A DNA stretch of 64,000 bases from Flavicella sediminum (lineage in GTDB: Bacteria > Bacteroidota > Bacteroidia > Flavobacteriales > Flavobacteriaceae). The position numbers and the translations under genes are program-made. Below are positions 49,595 to 58,540 of the stretch, piece after piece; the first letter of the stretch is position 1, and the number at the start of each line of letters is the position of its first letter. The notes beneath the pieces were generated by a model. That model was not told the origin of the DNA. It searched no databases and worked only from the letters and a program-made list of their open reading frames with translations. The stretch is from assembly GCF_006381105.1 (NCBI RefSeq), contig NZ_VDET01000007.1:62001-126000 (forward strand), written 5' to 3'.

Positions 49595-52045
49595 TTAGCC
49601 TCTTCCTACACGAATGATATCTGCAAAAATACCAGAAGCAGTAACATCTGCACCAGCACCAGCACCTTTTACGATTAAAGGATATTCAGGATATCTTTCC
49701 GTAAAGAATAAAACAATATTGTCACTTCCTTGTAAGTTAGAAAAAGGATGTTTGCTATCTACTTCTTGTAAAGAAACATTGGCCTTTCCATCCACAAATT
49801 CTGCTACATATTTTAATTCTGCATTGTTTGCAGCTGCTTTTACTTTGATCGCTTCAAAATGAGCTGCCTCAGTAATTAACGTCTTTTTAAAATCTGCAAT
49901 AGAGTCAGCTTCTAAACTAGATTTCGGTAAGAAAGAAATATTCTCAATATCTTCTAAATTCATTTTAGTCCCACTTTCACGAGCTAAAATTAATATTTTA
50001 CGAGCCACATCAACACCACTTAAATCAATTCTAGGATCAGGTTCCGTAAAACCAAGTTCTCCTGCTTCATCAACAATTTTGGCAAAGTTGGCATCTCCTA
50101 CAAAAGAATTAAAGATAAAATTCAATGAACCAGAAGCTACCGCTTGAATTTTTATAATTTGATCTCCAGATTGCACTAAGTTATTCAATGTATTTATAAT
50201 TGGCAGTCCGGCACCCACATTTGTTTCAAACAAATAAGGAGCTTTGTACTCTTGTGATAAAGCTTTTAATTCTGCATAGATTTCATAGTCAGAAGAAGCC
50301 GCAATTTTATTACAAGTCACAACTGCGATGCTTTCTTTTAAATAACTAGCATACAATTGCGCAATATCATAATTTGCTGTATTGTCAACAAAAATACTTG
50401 TCTCTAAATTTAATTCAACAACATTGGCATGAAATTGATCCAAATCTAAAGCAACACCATTATTTATTAAATCATTTTTCCAATCTGCTAAGTCAATTCC
50501 ATCTTCTCTAAATAACATTTTTTTAGAGTTCGATAGCGCGACCACATTTATTTTTAATTGTAATTTTTCTAATAAATAATTTTCTTGAGCAGCAATTTGC
50601 TCAATTAATTTTCCACCCACATTTCCAACTCCAACTATAAATAGGTTTAGTTGTTTTATTTGGTTTTCAAAGAATTCGTTGTGCAAAGAATTCAATGCCT
50701 TTTTGATGTTTTTAGTGGCAATTACGGTAGAAATATTTTTTTCAGAAGCTCCTTGTGCAATGGCTCTAATGTTGACATTATTTTTTCCTAAGGTACTAAA
50801 CATTCCTCCACTAATTCCTTGGTGGTTTTTCATGTTATCTCCAACCAAAGCAATAATTGCCAATCCACTTTCTACAAGTAAAGGATCTACTTTATCTAAA
50901 GAAATTTCATAGGCAAATGCTTCGTCAATAATTTCTTTTGCCAACTCGGCATCAGAATCATTGATACCAATACATATAGAATGTTCAGAAGAAGCTTGTG
51001 TAATTAAAGCTACATTGATTTTTTCTTGAGACAAGGCCTCAAACAAACGTTTAGAAAACCCAGGAATTCCAATCATTCCATTTCCTTCTAAAGTAATTAA
51101 TGAAATATTTTCAATATGACTAATTCCTTTTACCAAAGTTTCTGAATTGCTATGTGCATTTGAAATTGTAGTTCCTACGGCTTCAGGAGCAAATGTGTTT
51201 TTAATTACAATTGGAATTCCTTTCTTTAAAACAGGCTGTACTGTTGGAGGATACAATACCTTAGCACCAAAATGTGACAATTCCATGGCTTCTTGGTAAG
51301 AAATATTTTCTATAGGAAAAGCTCCTTTTACCAATCTAGGATTTGCGGTATACATACCACTAACATCTGTCCATATTTCTAAAACAGAAGCTTCTAAGGC
51401 CGCTGCAACAATGGCAGCAGTATAATCAGACCCACCACGACCTAAGGTTGTTGTATCTCCTCCAACATTGGAAGCCACAAAACCTGGCATTACCGTAATT
51501 TGATCTGAATTGTTTTTAAAGTAAGCAATGATATTTTGGTTGGTTGTGTTTTTATCTACAACAGCTTGCGTGAAATTAGAATCTGTAATAATTAATTCTC
51601 TACTATCTTTTAAAGAAGATTTTTCTACTGCAACTTGCAAAGCATGAATAACAATAAAAGAAGACAATCTTTCACCAAAACTCACAATTTTATCGTGTGT
51701 TCTAGCAGAAAGTTCTTTTAATAAGAAAATTCCTTCCAAAGTAATTTCCAATTCGTTCAGTATTCTTTTTAAACCACCTAAAACAGCACTTTGTTTGTCT
51801 ATAGGAAGCAAAGCTCTTACCGTTTCAATATGTCTGTTTTCTATCGTTGAAAAACAAGCTTGATATGAACTATCACCTTTTTCAGCCAAGTCACCAGCTT
51901 CTAATAAAGTATCTGTGGTTCCGCCTAGAGCAGAAACTACTACGACAAGTTTCTCGTTTTCAGAATTTGATTTTAGGATGTCTATTACCTTCGATATGTT
52001 TTCTGCATTTGCTACAGATGTCCCACCAAACTTTAATACTTTCAT
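49595..52045 (-). CDS. thrA: Bifunctional aspartokinase / homoserine dehydrogenase
   Basis: 816 residues. The N-terminal aspartokinase starts MKVLKFGGTSV and has TLGRGGSDYTAA; two ACT segments follow around residues 310-460. The homoserine dehydrogenase half begins at about 467 with FIVGVGNVGGKLIEQIAAQ and includes VTCNKIA and TNVGAGLPIINTL. It catalyses the first and third steps of the aspartate pathway and is likely feedback-inhibited by threonine. It heads the thrABC operon. A possible Ile/Thr-rich leader peptide at 52190-52291 lies upstream. Confidence 0.97.
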   Translation of the reverse strand: MKVLKFGGTSVANAENISKVIDILKSNSENEKLVVVVSALGGTTDTLLEAGDLAEKGDSSYQACFSTIENRHIETVRALLPIDKQSAVLGGLKRILNELEITLEGIFLLKELSARTHDKIVSFGERLSSFIVIHALQVAVEKSSLKDSRELIITDSNFTQAVVDKNTTNQNIIAYFKNNSDQITVMPGFVASNVGGDTTTLGRGGSDYTAAIVAAALEASVLEIWTDVSGMYTANPRLVKGAFPIENISYQEAMELSHFGAKVLYPPTVQPVLKKGIPIVIKNTFAPEAVGTTISNAHSNSETLVKGISHIENISLITLEGNGMIGIPGFSKRLFEALSQEKINVALITQASSEHSICIGINDSDAELAKEIIDEAFAYEISLDKVDPLLVESGLAIIALVGDNMKNHQGISGGMFSTLGKNNVNIRAIAQGASEKNISTVIATKNIKKALNSLHNEFFENQIKQLNLFIVGVGNVGGKLIEQIAAQENYLLEKLQLKINVVALSNSKKMLFREDGIDLADWKNDLINNGVALDLDQFHANVVELNLETSIFVDNTANYDIAQLYASYLKESIAVVTCNKIAASSDYEIYAELKALSQEYKAPYLFETNVGAGLPIINTLNNLVQSGDQIIKIQAVASGSLNFIFNSFVGDANFAKIVDEAGELGFTEPDPRIDLSGVDVARKILILARESGTKMNLEDIENISFLPKSSLEADSIADFKKTLITEAAHFEAIKVKAAANNAELKYVAEFVDGKANVSLQEVDSKHPFSNLQGSDNIVLFFTERYPEYPLIVKGAGAGADVTASGIFADIIRVGRG

Positions 52046-52189
52046 TTGTTTATTTTTATGTTGTCAAATTTAGAATTGTCTGTTCATTTTCACAAGTCTA
52101 AATTGTAATATAAATTTTAAGTTTTTTACCCATGCTTAACCGCTCGTCTAAAGCAACGAACAAGGGAATTTCTTTTGAAGAATAATTGC

Positions 52190-52291
52190 TTAACCCCAAA
52201 GGGTATAGGTATTTCGAATAATGCCTATGGCAATACGCTCTAATAAATTAGAGTTTTTCGAAGTGAAGATATTTTCTTTAGAAAATTTCAT
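52190..52291 (-). CDS. Candidate thr-operon leader peptide (33 residues)
   Basis: A 33-codon frame starts at ATG 52291, immediately after the TATATTTG box, and stops at TAA 52190-52192. Its second half contains the run IAIGIIRNTYT, with four Ile and two Thr in 11 residues (eight Ile/Thr in 33). Threonine and isoleucine are the regulatory amino acids of thr-operon attenuation in enterobacteria. The stop lies 144 bases before thrA. I could not identify a convincing downstream terminator/antiterminator pair. Also, the -1 frame stays open after the stop for about 30 codons to 52098, so a decayed small gene is another reading. Confidence 0.4.
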   Translation of the reverse strand: MKFSKENIFTSKNSNLLERIAIGIIRNTYTLWG

Positions 52292-52295
52292 GCCG

Positions 52296-52303
52296 CAAAT
52301 ATA
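52296..52303 (-). promoter_or_regulatory. -7 box TATATTTG upstream of the thr leader
   Basis: The minus strand reads TATATTTG followed by CGGC and then ATG at 52291, so transcription would start at or next to the leader ATG. It is a perfect match to TAnnTTTG. Confidence 0.6.
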
Positions 52304-52570
52304 ACCATTTAATTAAGAAATAGAAATTTAAATATCAAAAAAAGCCTTGTTCTAAGCCCCATTTTAAGCGCTTATTTTTGAACAACACGGTATTCAATAA
52401 AATGAAGCCAAAAGTTTTATTTTCTGAGGGACAATTCATTAAAATTACAAAAAAACAGTTTGTTAACTCTGTAAATTGTGTCATTCACTCATTTTACTTT
52501 CTATAGGCATCCTTATTTAATAATATTGTTACACAACTAACAAGTACCACACACTTAATACAAGCATGCT

Positions 52571-54055
52571 ATGAAAACAACAAACACAATTTTAAAAATC
52601 ACGGTATTCACTTTGTTCGCCGCTTTTCTTATGAGTTCTTGTAACAATAAAGAAAAAAAAGAAGCTAAAAAAATTTACAATGAAATTGGAAGTACCTTAG
52701 ATTGCTTAGCTAAACCTAGTTGGTTTCCTCATACCAACACAACCGCTCCATTAGAAGGAGATACTAGCGTATTTGCAAACAATCAAAAAGTATCAAATTT
52801 AGATTTCCATCGATGGTCGTGGCAAAAATTTTTATGGTTGACCAAGCCAAAATCAAAAACAGACCATACACCACTCTTTTTAAATAGCGGAGATTTTATA
52901 CAGGTGGATGCTTATCTGACAGAAGTGATGGTTCCTAACCAAGCAAATTTAATGTTGACCTACAACGAGCAAGCTTGTTCCAACGGAATACTACAAACAA
53001 ATCCCAATTTTTCTGACAATAAAATTCCTTATACAATTTTATATTCTCTACACACAAACACCACCATGTTAAGGGCCGCTAATGGATTTATTAGAGGCAT
53101 GAAAGAAGGGCGTATTGACAAAGAATTAAATTACGAAACCTTTCCAATTGGTTCTTTAGAAATGAAAGTTTCTTGGGTGTTAGTCGACGCCCTACCAAAA
53201 GCAACAATAAAAGATTACTACACAACGTATGCAAGTGTTAGTGAAAACAATGAACCAGCAGCAATAAAAGAAGTTGCCTTATTAGGAATGCATGTTGTAG
53301 GAATCGTAAAAAATCATCCTGAATTTATTTGGGCCACTTTTGAACACAATAGTCTAGCGCCTAATTTTAATTGGAATAAAGGATCTGCTTCTACAGACAC
53401 AGAAAAACTACTTTTTTCAAAAGGCAGCACTAGTACAATAGAGGGCATCACTTGGGTAGCAAACGACACTTTAAAAGCCTCTGGAAAAATAATTCCTGCA
53501 CATGTAAAAGAAAAAGCAAGAGCTTATGATTTGTTCGAATATGGTGTTCCTAGAAATGTGGGTGGTGATTTTATGCATACCTCACAAAGTGGCTCGGAAA
53601 ATTTCAACAATATAAAAAACATCAATACCTGTGTTCAAAAGCACTTGAAAGATGTTTGGGCAAATTATTTTTACAATGGCTCTATTTGGTTAGATACCGA
53701 AAACTATCCTACTTTAGAATCACAAGCTGAAAAACTAGTTACTTTGGGTGGCAATATCGCTTCTGCAAAACCAGATGCCATCACAAGAGGCTCTCTAAAT
53801 TGCGCAAACGTAACTATGGAAACATTTACACAAACTTTTAAAAGCGATTTAAAAAGCATTAATGTGAATAATTTAGCCAATTGTTTTTCTTGTCATGGAG
53901 CTTCTGATTTTGCAACAAACAACAAATCTCCTTTGTACATAAGCCATGCTTTTAATGGCTTGGTACATTTAGAAAGTGGACAAACACCAAACGAAATAGA
54001 AGTTTTAAAAGACAAAGAACATTTAAAATTATTATTAAACCATGCAAACAAGTAA
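52571..54055 (+). CDS. Predicted monoheme cytochrome-like lipoprotein
   Basis: 494 residues. Lipobox-like Cys24 (FLMSSCNN) marks an exported lipoprotein. A long N-terminal domain contains HRWSWQKFLWLT, GSLEMKVSWVLVDALP, and LLGMHVVGIVKNHPEFIWATFEHNSLAP, a pattern I recall from an uncharacterised family. Near the C-terminus CFSCHG (Cys438-x2-Cys441-His442) is a canonical c-type heme motif. Covalent heme binding is therefore likely, with the N-terminal domain as a possible catalytic part. There is no obvious axial Met motif. It is monocistronic, with a terminator at 54090. Confidence 0.72.
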   Translation: MKTTNTILKITVFTLFAAFLMSSCNNKEKKEAKKIYNEIGSTLDCLAKPSWFPHTNTTAPLEGDTSVFANNQKVSNLDFHRWSWQKFLWLTKPKSKTDHTPLFLNSGDFIQVDAYLTEVMVPNQANLMLTYNEQACSNGILQTNPNFSDNKIPYTILYSLHTNTTMLRAANGFIRGMKEGRIDKELNYETFPIGSLEMKVSWVLVDALPKATIKDYYTTYASVSENNEPAAIKEVALLGMHVVGIVKNHPEFIWATFEHNSLAPNFNWNKGSASTDTEKLLFSKGSTSTIEGITWVANDTLKASGKIIPAHVKEKARAYDLFEYGVPRNVGGDFMHTSQSGSENFNNIKNINTCVQKHLKDVWANYFYNGSIWLDTENYPTLESQAEKLVTLGGNIASAKPDAITRGSLNCANVTMETFTQTFKSDLKSINVNNLANCFSCHGASDFATNNKSPLYISHAFNGLVHLESGQTPNEIEVLKDKEHLKLLLNHANK

Positions 54056-54089
54056 TCGATTTGTTTGTACTATTATTTTCCCTAAATGT

Positions 54090-54117
54090 AAAAAGACCGC
54101 TAGTTAGCGGTCTTTTT
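54090..54117 (+). terminator. Rho-independent terminator of the cytochrome-like gene
   Basis: AAAAAGACCGCTA (54090-54102) pairs with TAGCGGTCTTTTT (54105-54117) over a two-base loop, then T-run. The hairpin resembles the lysA terminator at 57108-57133. Confidence 0.85.
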
Positions 54118-54292
54118 TTTGTTAATAATCGTATTCAATAAAACAAGCTATTAAAATTTTACAAATGGTAAAACAAACATAAACTCCATATCCAGCAAAT
54201 TCGGCTTTATAGTTTTGTTAACAAAAACGCTAATTGTTTTGTAAGGAAGCGACCTAAAAAATCTCTAAATTTGAACAACAAACAAATCCTCC

Positions 54293-55417
54293 ATGAAAAA
54301 TAATACCTACAGTCGAATGGGTTTTCAGTTTTCTCCTTTTCAAGAAGAGAAAAAAACACCTTTCGAAACACTTTTTGAAATTTTCAAGGAATTGATTACC
54401 CATACTTCGGGTGATATTGACGAAGCATTGGATTGGTTAAACACCTTAGACGAAAAATATAAAATTACCAATGAGAATTATACCCTAGATGATTTTATTG
54501 AGGATCTCAAAAAAAGAGGTTACATAAAAGAGGAAATTGAACCTGATGGCAAAGGCAAAAAAAGCATTACCGCAAAAACAGAAAGAGCAATCCGTAAAAA
54601 TGCATTGAATCAGATTTTCGGGAAGTTGAAAAAAAATGGTTCAGGAAACCATAAAACCAAGCAAAGTGGTGTAGGAGATGAGCAAACAGGAGAACTCCGA
54701 AATTTTCAATTTGGTGATGCCGTTGACAAAATTTCTATGACAGAAAGTTTAAAAAACGCACAAATCAATCATGGTTTCGGCGATTTTAAATTAACTGAAA
54801 ACGACCTAGTAGTAGAGGATTCCCATCACAAATCACAAATGAGTACGGTATTAATGATTGACATTAGCCATAGTATGATTTTATACGGAGAAGATCGAAT
54901 AACCCCCGCTAAGAAAGTCGCCATGGCATTGGCTGAACTGATTACCACTAGATATCCAAAAGACACTCTGGATATTATTGTTTTTGGAAACGACGCTTGG
55001 CCTATTAAAGTGAAAGATTTACCTTATTTAAATGTAGGTCCTTACCATACAAACACAGTCGCTGGCTTGGAATTGGCCATGGATATTTTAAGACGAAAAA
55101 GAAATACCAACAAAACTATTTTTATGATTACTGATGGTAAACCCAGTTGTTTGCGAATGCCTGATGGAACCTATTACAAAAATAGCAATGGCTTGGATAA
55201 ATTTATTACAGAAAAGTGTTACAATATGGCGGCTTATGCCAGAAAATTGCACATTCCAATAACCACTTTTATGATTGCACAAGATCCCTATTTACAACAG
55301 TTTGTAGAAAAATTTACAGATTCAAACAAAGGAAAAGCATTTTACACCGGGTTACAGGGATTGGGTGAAATGATTTTTCACGATTACGAAACGAACAGAA
55401 AAAAACGCATGCGATAA
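54293..55417 (+). CDS. VWA-domain protein, partner of the MoxR-type ATPase
   Basis: 374 residues, cytoplasmic. The von Willebrand A domain begins at VLMIDISHSM with the metal motif Asp190-x-Ser192-x-Ser194 and continues with VFGNDAWPIKV, NTVAGLELAMDIL and IFMITDGKPSCL. The N-terminal 180 residues are helical and charged, with a Lys/Gly-rich linker (GKLKKNGSGNHKTKQ). It starts a two-gene unit: the AAA ATPase gene begins 3 bases after its stop. Such MoxR/VWA pairs act as ATP-driven chaperones or chelatase-like assemblies; the target is unknown. Confidence 0.87.
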   Translation: MKNNTYSRMGFQFSPFQEEKKTPFETLFEIFKELITHTSGDIDEALDWLNTLDEKYKITNENYTLDDFIEDLKKRGYIKEEIEPDGKGKKSITAKTERAIRKNALNQIFGKLKKNGSGNHKTKQSGVGDEQTGELRNFQFGDAVDKISMTESLKNAQINHGFGDFKLTENDLVVEDSHHKSQMSTVLMIDISHSMILYGEDRITPAKKVAMALAELITTRYPKDTLDIIVFGNDAWPIKVKDLPYLNVGPYHTNTVAGLELAMDILRRKRNTNKTIFMITDGKPSCLRMPDGTYYKNSNGLDKFITEKCYNMAAYARKLHIPITTFMIAQDPYLQQFVEKFTDSNKGKAFYTGLQGLGEMIFHDYETNRKKRMR

Positions 55418-55420
55418 CAT

Positions 55421-56881
55421 ATGGATACAACAATTAACACCTTAGGAGCCCTAAAAAAATCTGGATATATTTCGAAAAGTATAAAAACGGAATTAAGAGA
55501 CAATCTGATTGAAAACATAAAAAATAAAAAATCTAGTTTTGAAGGAATTCACGGTTATGAAAATTCGGTGATTCCACAATTAGAAAGAGCTATTTTATCA
55601 AAACACAACATCAATTTTTTAGGATTAAGAGGTCAGGCTAAAACACGATTGGCGCGTTTAATGATTCAATTGTTAGATGAATACATTCCATTTATAACAG
55701 GTTCTGAAATTAACGACGACCCTTTGAATCCTATTAGTTCTTTTGGAAAAGAGCAAATAGAAAACCTAGGAGATGACACCCCAATTTCATGGCTACATAG
55801 AAACAAAAGGTTTTATGAAAAATTAGCCACTCCAGATGTAACTATTTCTGATTTAATAGGAGACATTGACCCGATAAAGGCGGCCAACCTAAAATTGAGT
55901 TATTCTGATGAAAGAGTTTTGCATTTTGGAATGATCCCAAGAGCCAATCGCTGTATTTTTGTCATTAATGAATTGCCTGATTTACAAGCAAGAATTCAAG
56001 TAGCCTTGTTCAATATTTTAGAAGAAGGAGACATACAAATTCGCGGATTTCAATTGCGTATGCCTTTAGATTTGCAATTTGTATTTACAGCCAATCCTGA
56101 AGATTACACCAATAGAGGAAGTATTGTAACTCCTTTAAAAGATAGAATTGGATCACAAATACTGACACATTATCCAAAAACTATTGACGTCGCTAAAACA
56201 ATTACAGCACAAGAAGCTGCCATTCAAAATGAGCGAGTTTGTGCTATTTATATTCCGGAATTAGCAAAAACCTTAGTGGAACAAATTGGATTTGAAGCAA
56301 GAAAAAGTGAATATGTAGATAGCAAAAGTGGTGTAAGTGCCAGAATGAGCATTACGGCCTATGAAAATTTAGTAAGCACAGCTGAACACAGATGTATTTC
56401 AGCAGGAGAAACAAAAACAAGCATTCGTTTTGTAGATGTTTTAGGGATGACACCCGCTATTGTCGGAAAAATTGAACTGGTTTACGAAGGAGAAGAAGAA
56501 GGAGCCGCATTTGTCGCAGAAACATTGATTGGAAACGCCGCAAAAACTTTGTTTCTAGAAAAATTTCCTAAAATTCAAAAGCTAAAACATGAAGATGATC
56601 AAGATCCTTATGAAGAAGTACTTAATTGGTTTTTTGAAGAAAGTTCTTTTGAGTTAATGGACAATGCTTCTGAAAGCGAATATCTAAATTCATTGAATCA
56701 AATAGTTCCTTTAGATAATTTAGTGAAATTATTCATGGAAGAGATCAAAGAAGAAGACCTTGCGTTTACAAAAGAATTTGTTTTATGGGCTTTGGTTGAA
56801 TTTAAAAAATTAAACAAACAACGTATTACAAAAGGCTATTCTTTTAAAGACCAATACGGAGCTTATTTCTCAGATTTATAA
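55421..56881 (+). CDS. MoxR/magnesium-chelatase-like AAA+ ATPase
   Basis: 486 residues. The P-loop is GLRGQAKT (residues 68-75), with Ala where Gly normally precedes the Lys. Walker B is CIFVINELPDL, with Asn-Glu for Asp-Glu, and FTANPEDYTNRGSIVTPLKDRIG gives sensor 1 and the arginine finger. It resembles ChlI/BchI-type and MoxR ATPases. It is paired with the VWA gene just upstream, as in chelatases, but no tetrapyrrole genes are near. The last codons and terminator are partly duplicated downstream (56945-57075). Confidence 0.87.
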   Translation: MDTTINTLGALKKSGYISKSIKTELRDNLIENIKNKKSSFEGIHGYENSVIPQLERAILSKHNINFLGLRGQAKTRLARLMIQLLDEYIPFITGSEINDDPLNPISSFGKEQIENLGDDTPISWLHRNKRFYEKLATPDVTISDLIGDIDPIKAANLKLSYSDERVLHFGMIPRANRCIFVINELPDLQARIQVALFNILEEGDIQIRGFQLRMPLDLQFVFTANPEDYTNRGSIVTPLKDRIGSQILTHYPKTIDVAKTITAQEAAIQNERVCAIYIPELAKTLVEQIGFEARKSEYVDSKSGVSARMSITAYENLVSTAEHRCISAGETKTSIRFVDVLGMTPAIVGKIELVYEGEEEGAAFVAETLIGNAAKTLFLEKFPKIQKLKHEDDQDPYEEVLNWFFEESSFELMDNASESEYLNSLNQIVPLDNLVKLFMEEIKEEDLAFTKEFVLWALVEFKKLNKQRITKGYSFKDQYGAYFSDL

Positions 56882-56901
56882 ACACAATAAAATAACTTAT
56901 G

Positions 56902-56934
56902 AGACCTAACAGGTAGTTGAAACCTGTTAGGTCT
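56902..56934 (+). terminator. Terminator of the ATPase gene, copy 1
   Basis: AGACCTAACAGGT (56902-56914) pairs with ACCTGTTAGGTCT (56922-56934), 13 bp perfect, followed by a T-run of nine. Confidence 0.88.
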
Positions 56935-57040
56935 TTTTTTTTGTAAATTAACCAAGCAATGAATTAACAAAAGGCTATCCTCTTAAAGACCAATACGGAG
57001 CTTATTTCTCAGATTTATAAACACAATAAAATAACTTATG

Positions 57041-57073
57041 AGACCTAACAGGTTTGTGAAACCTGTTAGGTCT
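57041..57073 (+). terminator. Terminator hairpin, duplicated copy 2
   Basis: The same 13-bp stem (57041-57053 with 57061-57073), loop TTGTGAA, but with only four T after it instead of nine. Confidence 0.75.
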
Positions 57074-57107
57074 TTTGTGAAAAATAATTTACTTTTCTCA
57101 AAACAAA

Positions 57108-57133
57108 AAAAGACCGCTGCTAGACGGTCTTTT
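57108..57133 (-). terminator. Rho-independent terminator of lysA
   Basis: AAAAGACCG (57108-57116) pairs with CGGTCTTTT (57125-57133); on the minus strand it is followed by a T-run. It is located just after the lysA stop. Confidence 0.75.
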
Positions 57134-57155
57134 AATTTATAATAAGTAGGGTCGT

Positions 57156-58379
57156 TTAAGCTAAATCAACAACTACTTGATTTTTTAAAATATCTTCCAT
57201 CGTTTCTCTTTCACGAATCAAATAATCCTGACCGTTGTACACCATTATTTCTGCAGGTTTAAATCTTGAATTGTAATTAGAAGCCATTGAAAAACAGTAA
57301 GCTCCCGCATTGTGAACACATAATATATCACCTTCAGAAACTTTACCTAAACTTCTTTTTGCGCCGAATGTATCTGTTTCACAAATATACCCTACAACAG
57401 AATATTCTTGTTCTTCCTTAGAAGGATTAGAAATATTTGTAATATGCTGATACGCATCATACATCATTGGACGAATCAAATGATTCAATCCACTGTCTAT
57501 TCCTGCAAATGTAATATTCGGTGTTTCTTTTATTACGTTTACTTTCGCTAAGAATTTTCCAGATTCACTTACTAAAAATTTCCCTGGTTCAAAAATAAGG
57601 GTTAATTCTTTTCCGTATTCTTTGCAAAAACTATTAAAACTATCTCCTAATAAAACACCTAATTTTTCCAAATCTGTTTCATTATCTCCTGGCTTGTAAG
57701 GCACTTTAAAACCAGAACCAAGATCTACAAATTCTATGGTATCAAATCTTCTTGCAATTCCTAATAAAATTTCCGTTGCTTCTACAAAAGCTTCTAAGTT
57801 AGAAATATCAGACCCAGTATGCATGTGCACACCATTGATAATCATTCCTGTTTTAGACACTACATTTAAAATAGCTTCTATTTGAGAAACTGAAATTCCA
57901 AATTTAGAATCTATATGTCCAACAGATATTTTTGCGTTTCCACCTGCCATAACATGTGGGTTCATACGAATTGCCACAGGATACTCAGGGAAGTCTGTTC
58001 CAAATCTTTCCAAACTACTTAGGTTGTCCAAAGTAATTTTAACTCCAAGGTTTTTAGCTTCTACAATTTCTTCATAAGAAACCCCATTTGGAGTGTAAGA
58101 AATATCTTTTACATCAAAACCAACATGAATACATAATTTTACTTCTTGTATAGAAACACAGTCAGTTCCAGAGTTTAAACGATTTAATATTTTTAATACA
58201 TTGATGTTTGTATTCGATTTTATCGCATAATTTATCTTTACTTTTTTCACACCTGAAAAAGCATTTTTCATTCGGTTGTATTGCGATTCAATTTTGTTTG
58301 CATCGTAAACATAAATCGGTGCTCCGTATTTTTCTACTAAAGATAAAAGTAACTGATTGTCCATTTTAATTGTATTCAA
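57156..58379 (-). CDS. lysA: Diaminopimelate decarboxylase
   Basis: 407 residues from ATG 58379 (58364 is an alternative). The fold-type III PLP motif YAIKSNTN with its lysine, HMHTGSDISN, the glycine motif VDLGSGFKVPYKPGD, and the C-terminal CETDTFGAKRSLGKVSEGDIL and GAYCFSMASNYNSR are in place. It decarboxylates meso-diaminopimelate to lysine. It is monocistronic. Confidence 0.96.
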   Translation of the reverse strand: MNTIKMDNQLLLSLVEKYGAPIYVYDANKIESQYNRMKNAFSGVKKVKINYAIKSNTNINVLKILNRLNSGTDCVSIQEVKLCIHVGFDVKDISYTPNGVSYEEIVEAKNLGVKITLDNLSSLERFGTDFPEYPVAIRMNPHVMAGGNAKISVGHIDSKFGISVSQIEAILNVVSKTGMIINGVHMHTGSDISNLEAFVEATEILLGIARRFDTIEFVDLGSGFKVPYKPGDNETDLEKLGVLLGDSFNSFCKEYGKELTLIFEPGKFLVSESGKFLAKVNVIKETPNITFAGIDSGLNHLIRPMMYDAYQHITNISNPSKEEQEYSVVGYICETDTFGAKRSLGKVSEGDILCVHNAGAYCFSMASNYNSRFKPAEIMVYNGQDYLIRERETMEDILKNQVVVDLA

Positions 58380-58540
58380 ATTTTGAACGGCAAAGATTGA
58401 AATATTCTTTAGAATACAGAAAGCTTTTTATGATTTTTATCACAATTCTACAGATTGTTTAAATTTAAACAGTAACCAAAGAAACCAAAGTATACATCCT
58501 AAAATATTTCCTTCTTAAACTGTTGTATTTCTATAGGTTA

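Larger units (their letters stand above)
52046..52570. other. Intergenic region between divergent thrA and the cytochrome-like gene
   Basis: This 525-base gap carries on the minus side a TATATTTG box, a short leader-peptide frame (52190-52291) and 144 bases of leader before thrA. On the plus side it holds the 5' region of the 52571 gene, in which I saw no clear promoter box. Confidence 0.55.
56807..57075 (+). repeat. Tandem duplication of the ATPase gene 3' end with its terminator
   Basis: Copy 1 (about 56807-56936) holds the last codons of the ATPase gene, the stop and terminator. Copy 2 (about 56945-57075) repeats it at a 138-139 base offset. The segment from ACCAATACGG through ACAGG is identical in both. 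Differences include TTCTTTT to CCTCTTT-type changes and loop AGTTGAA to TTGTGAA. Copy 2 has an early TGA and is non-coding. Confidence 0.85.

Noticed and set aside
56945-57018. Reading of the second copy of the ATPase 3' end as a separate gene
   Set aside because: It has no start, contains an early stop and is clearly a duplication.
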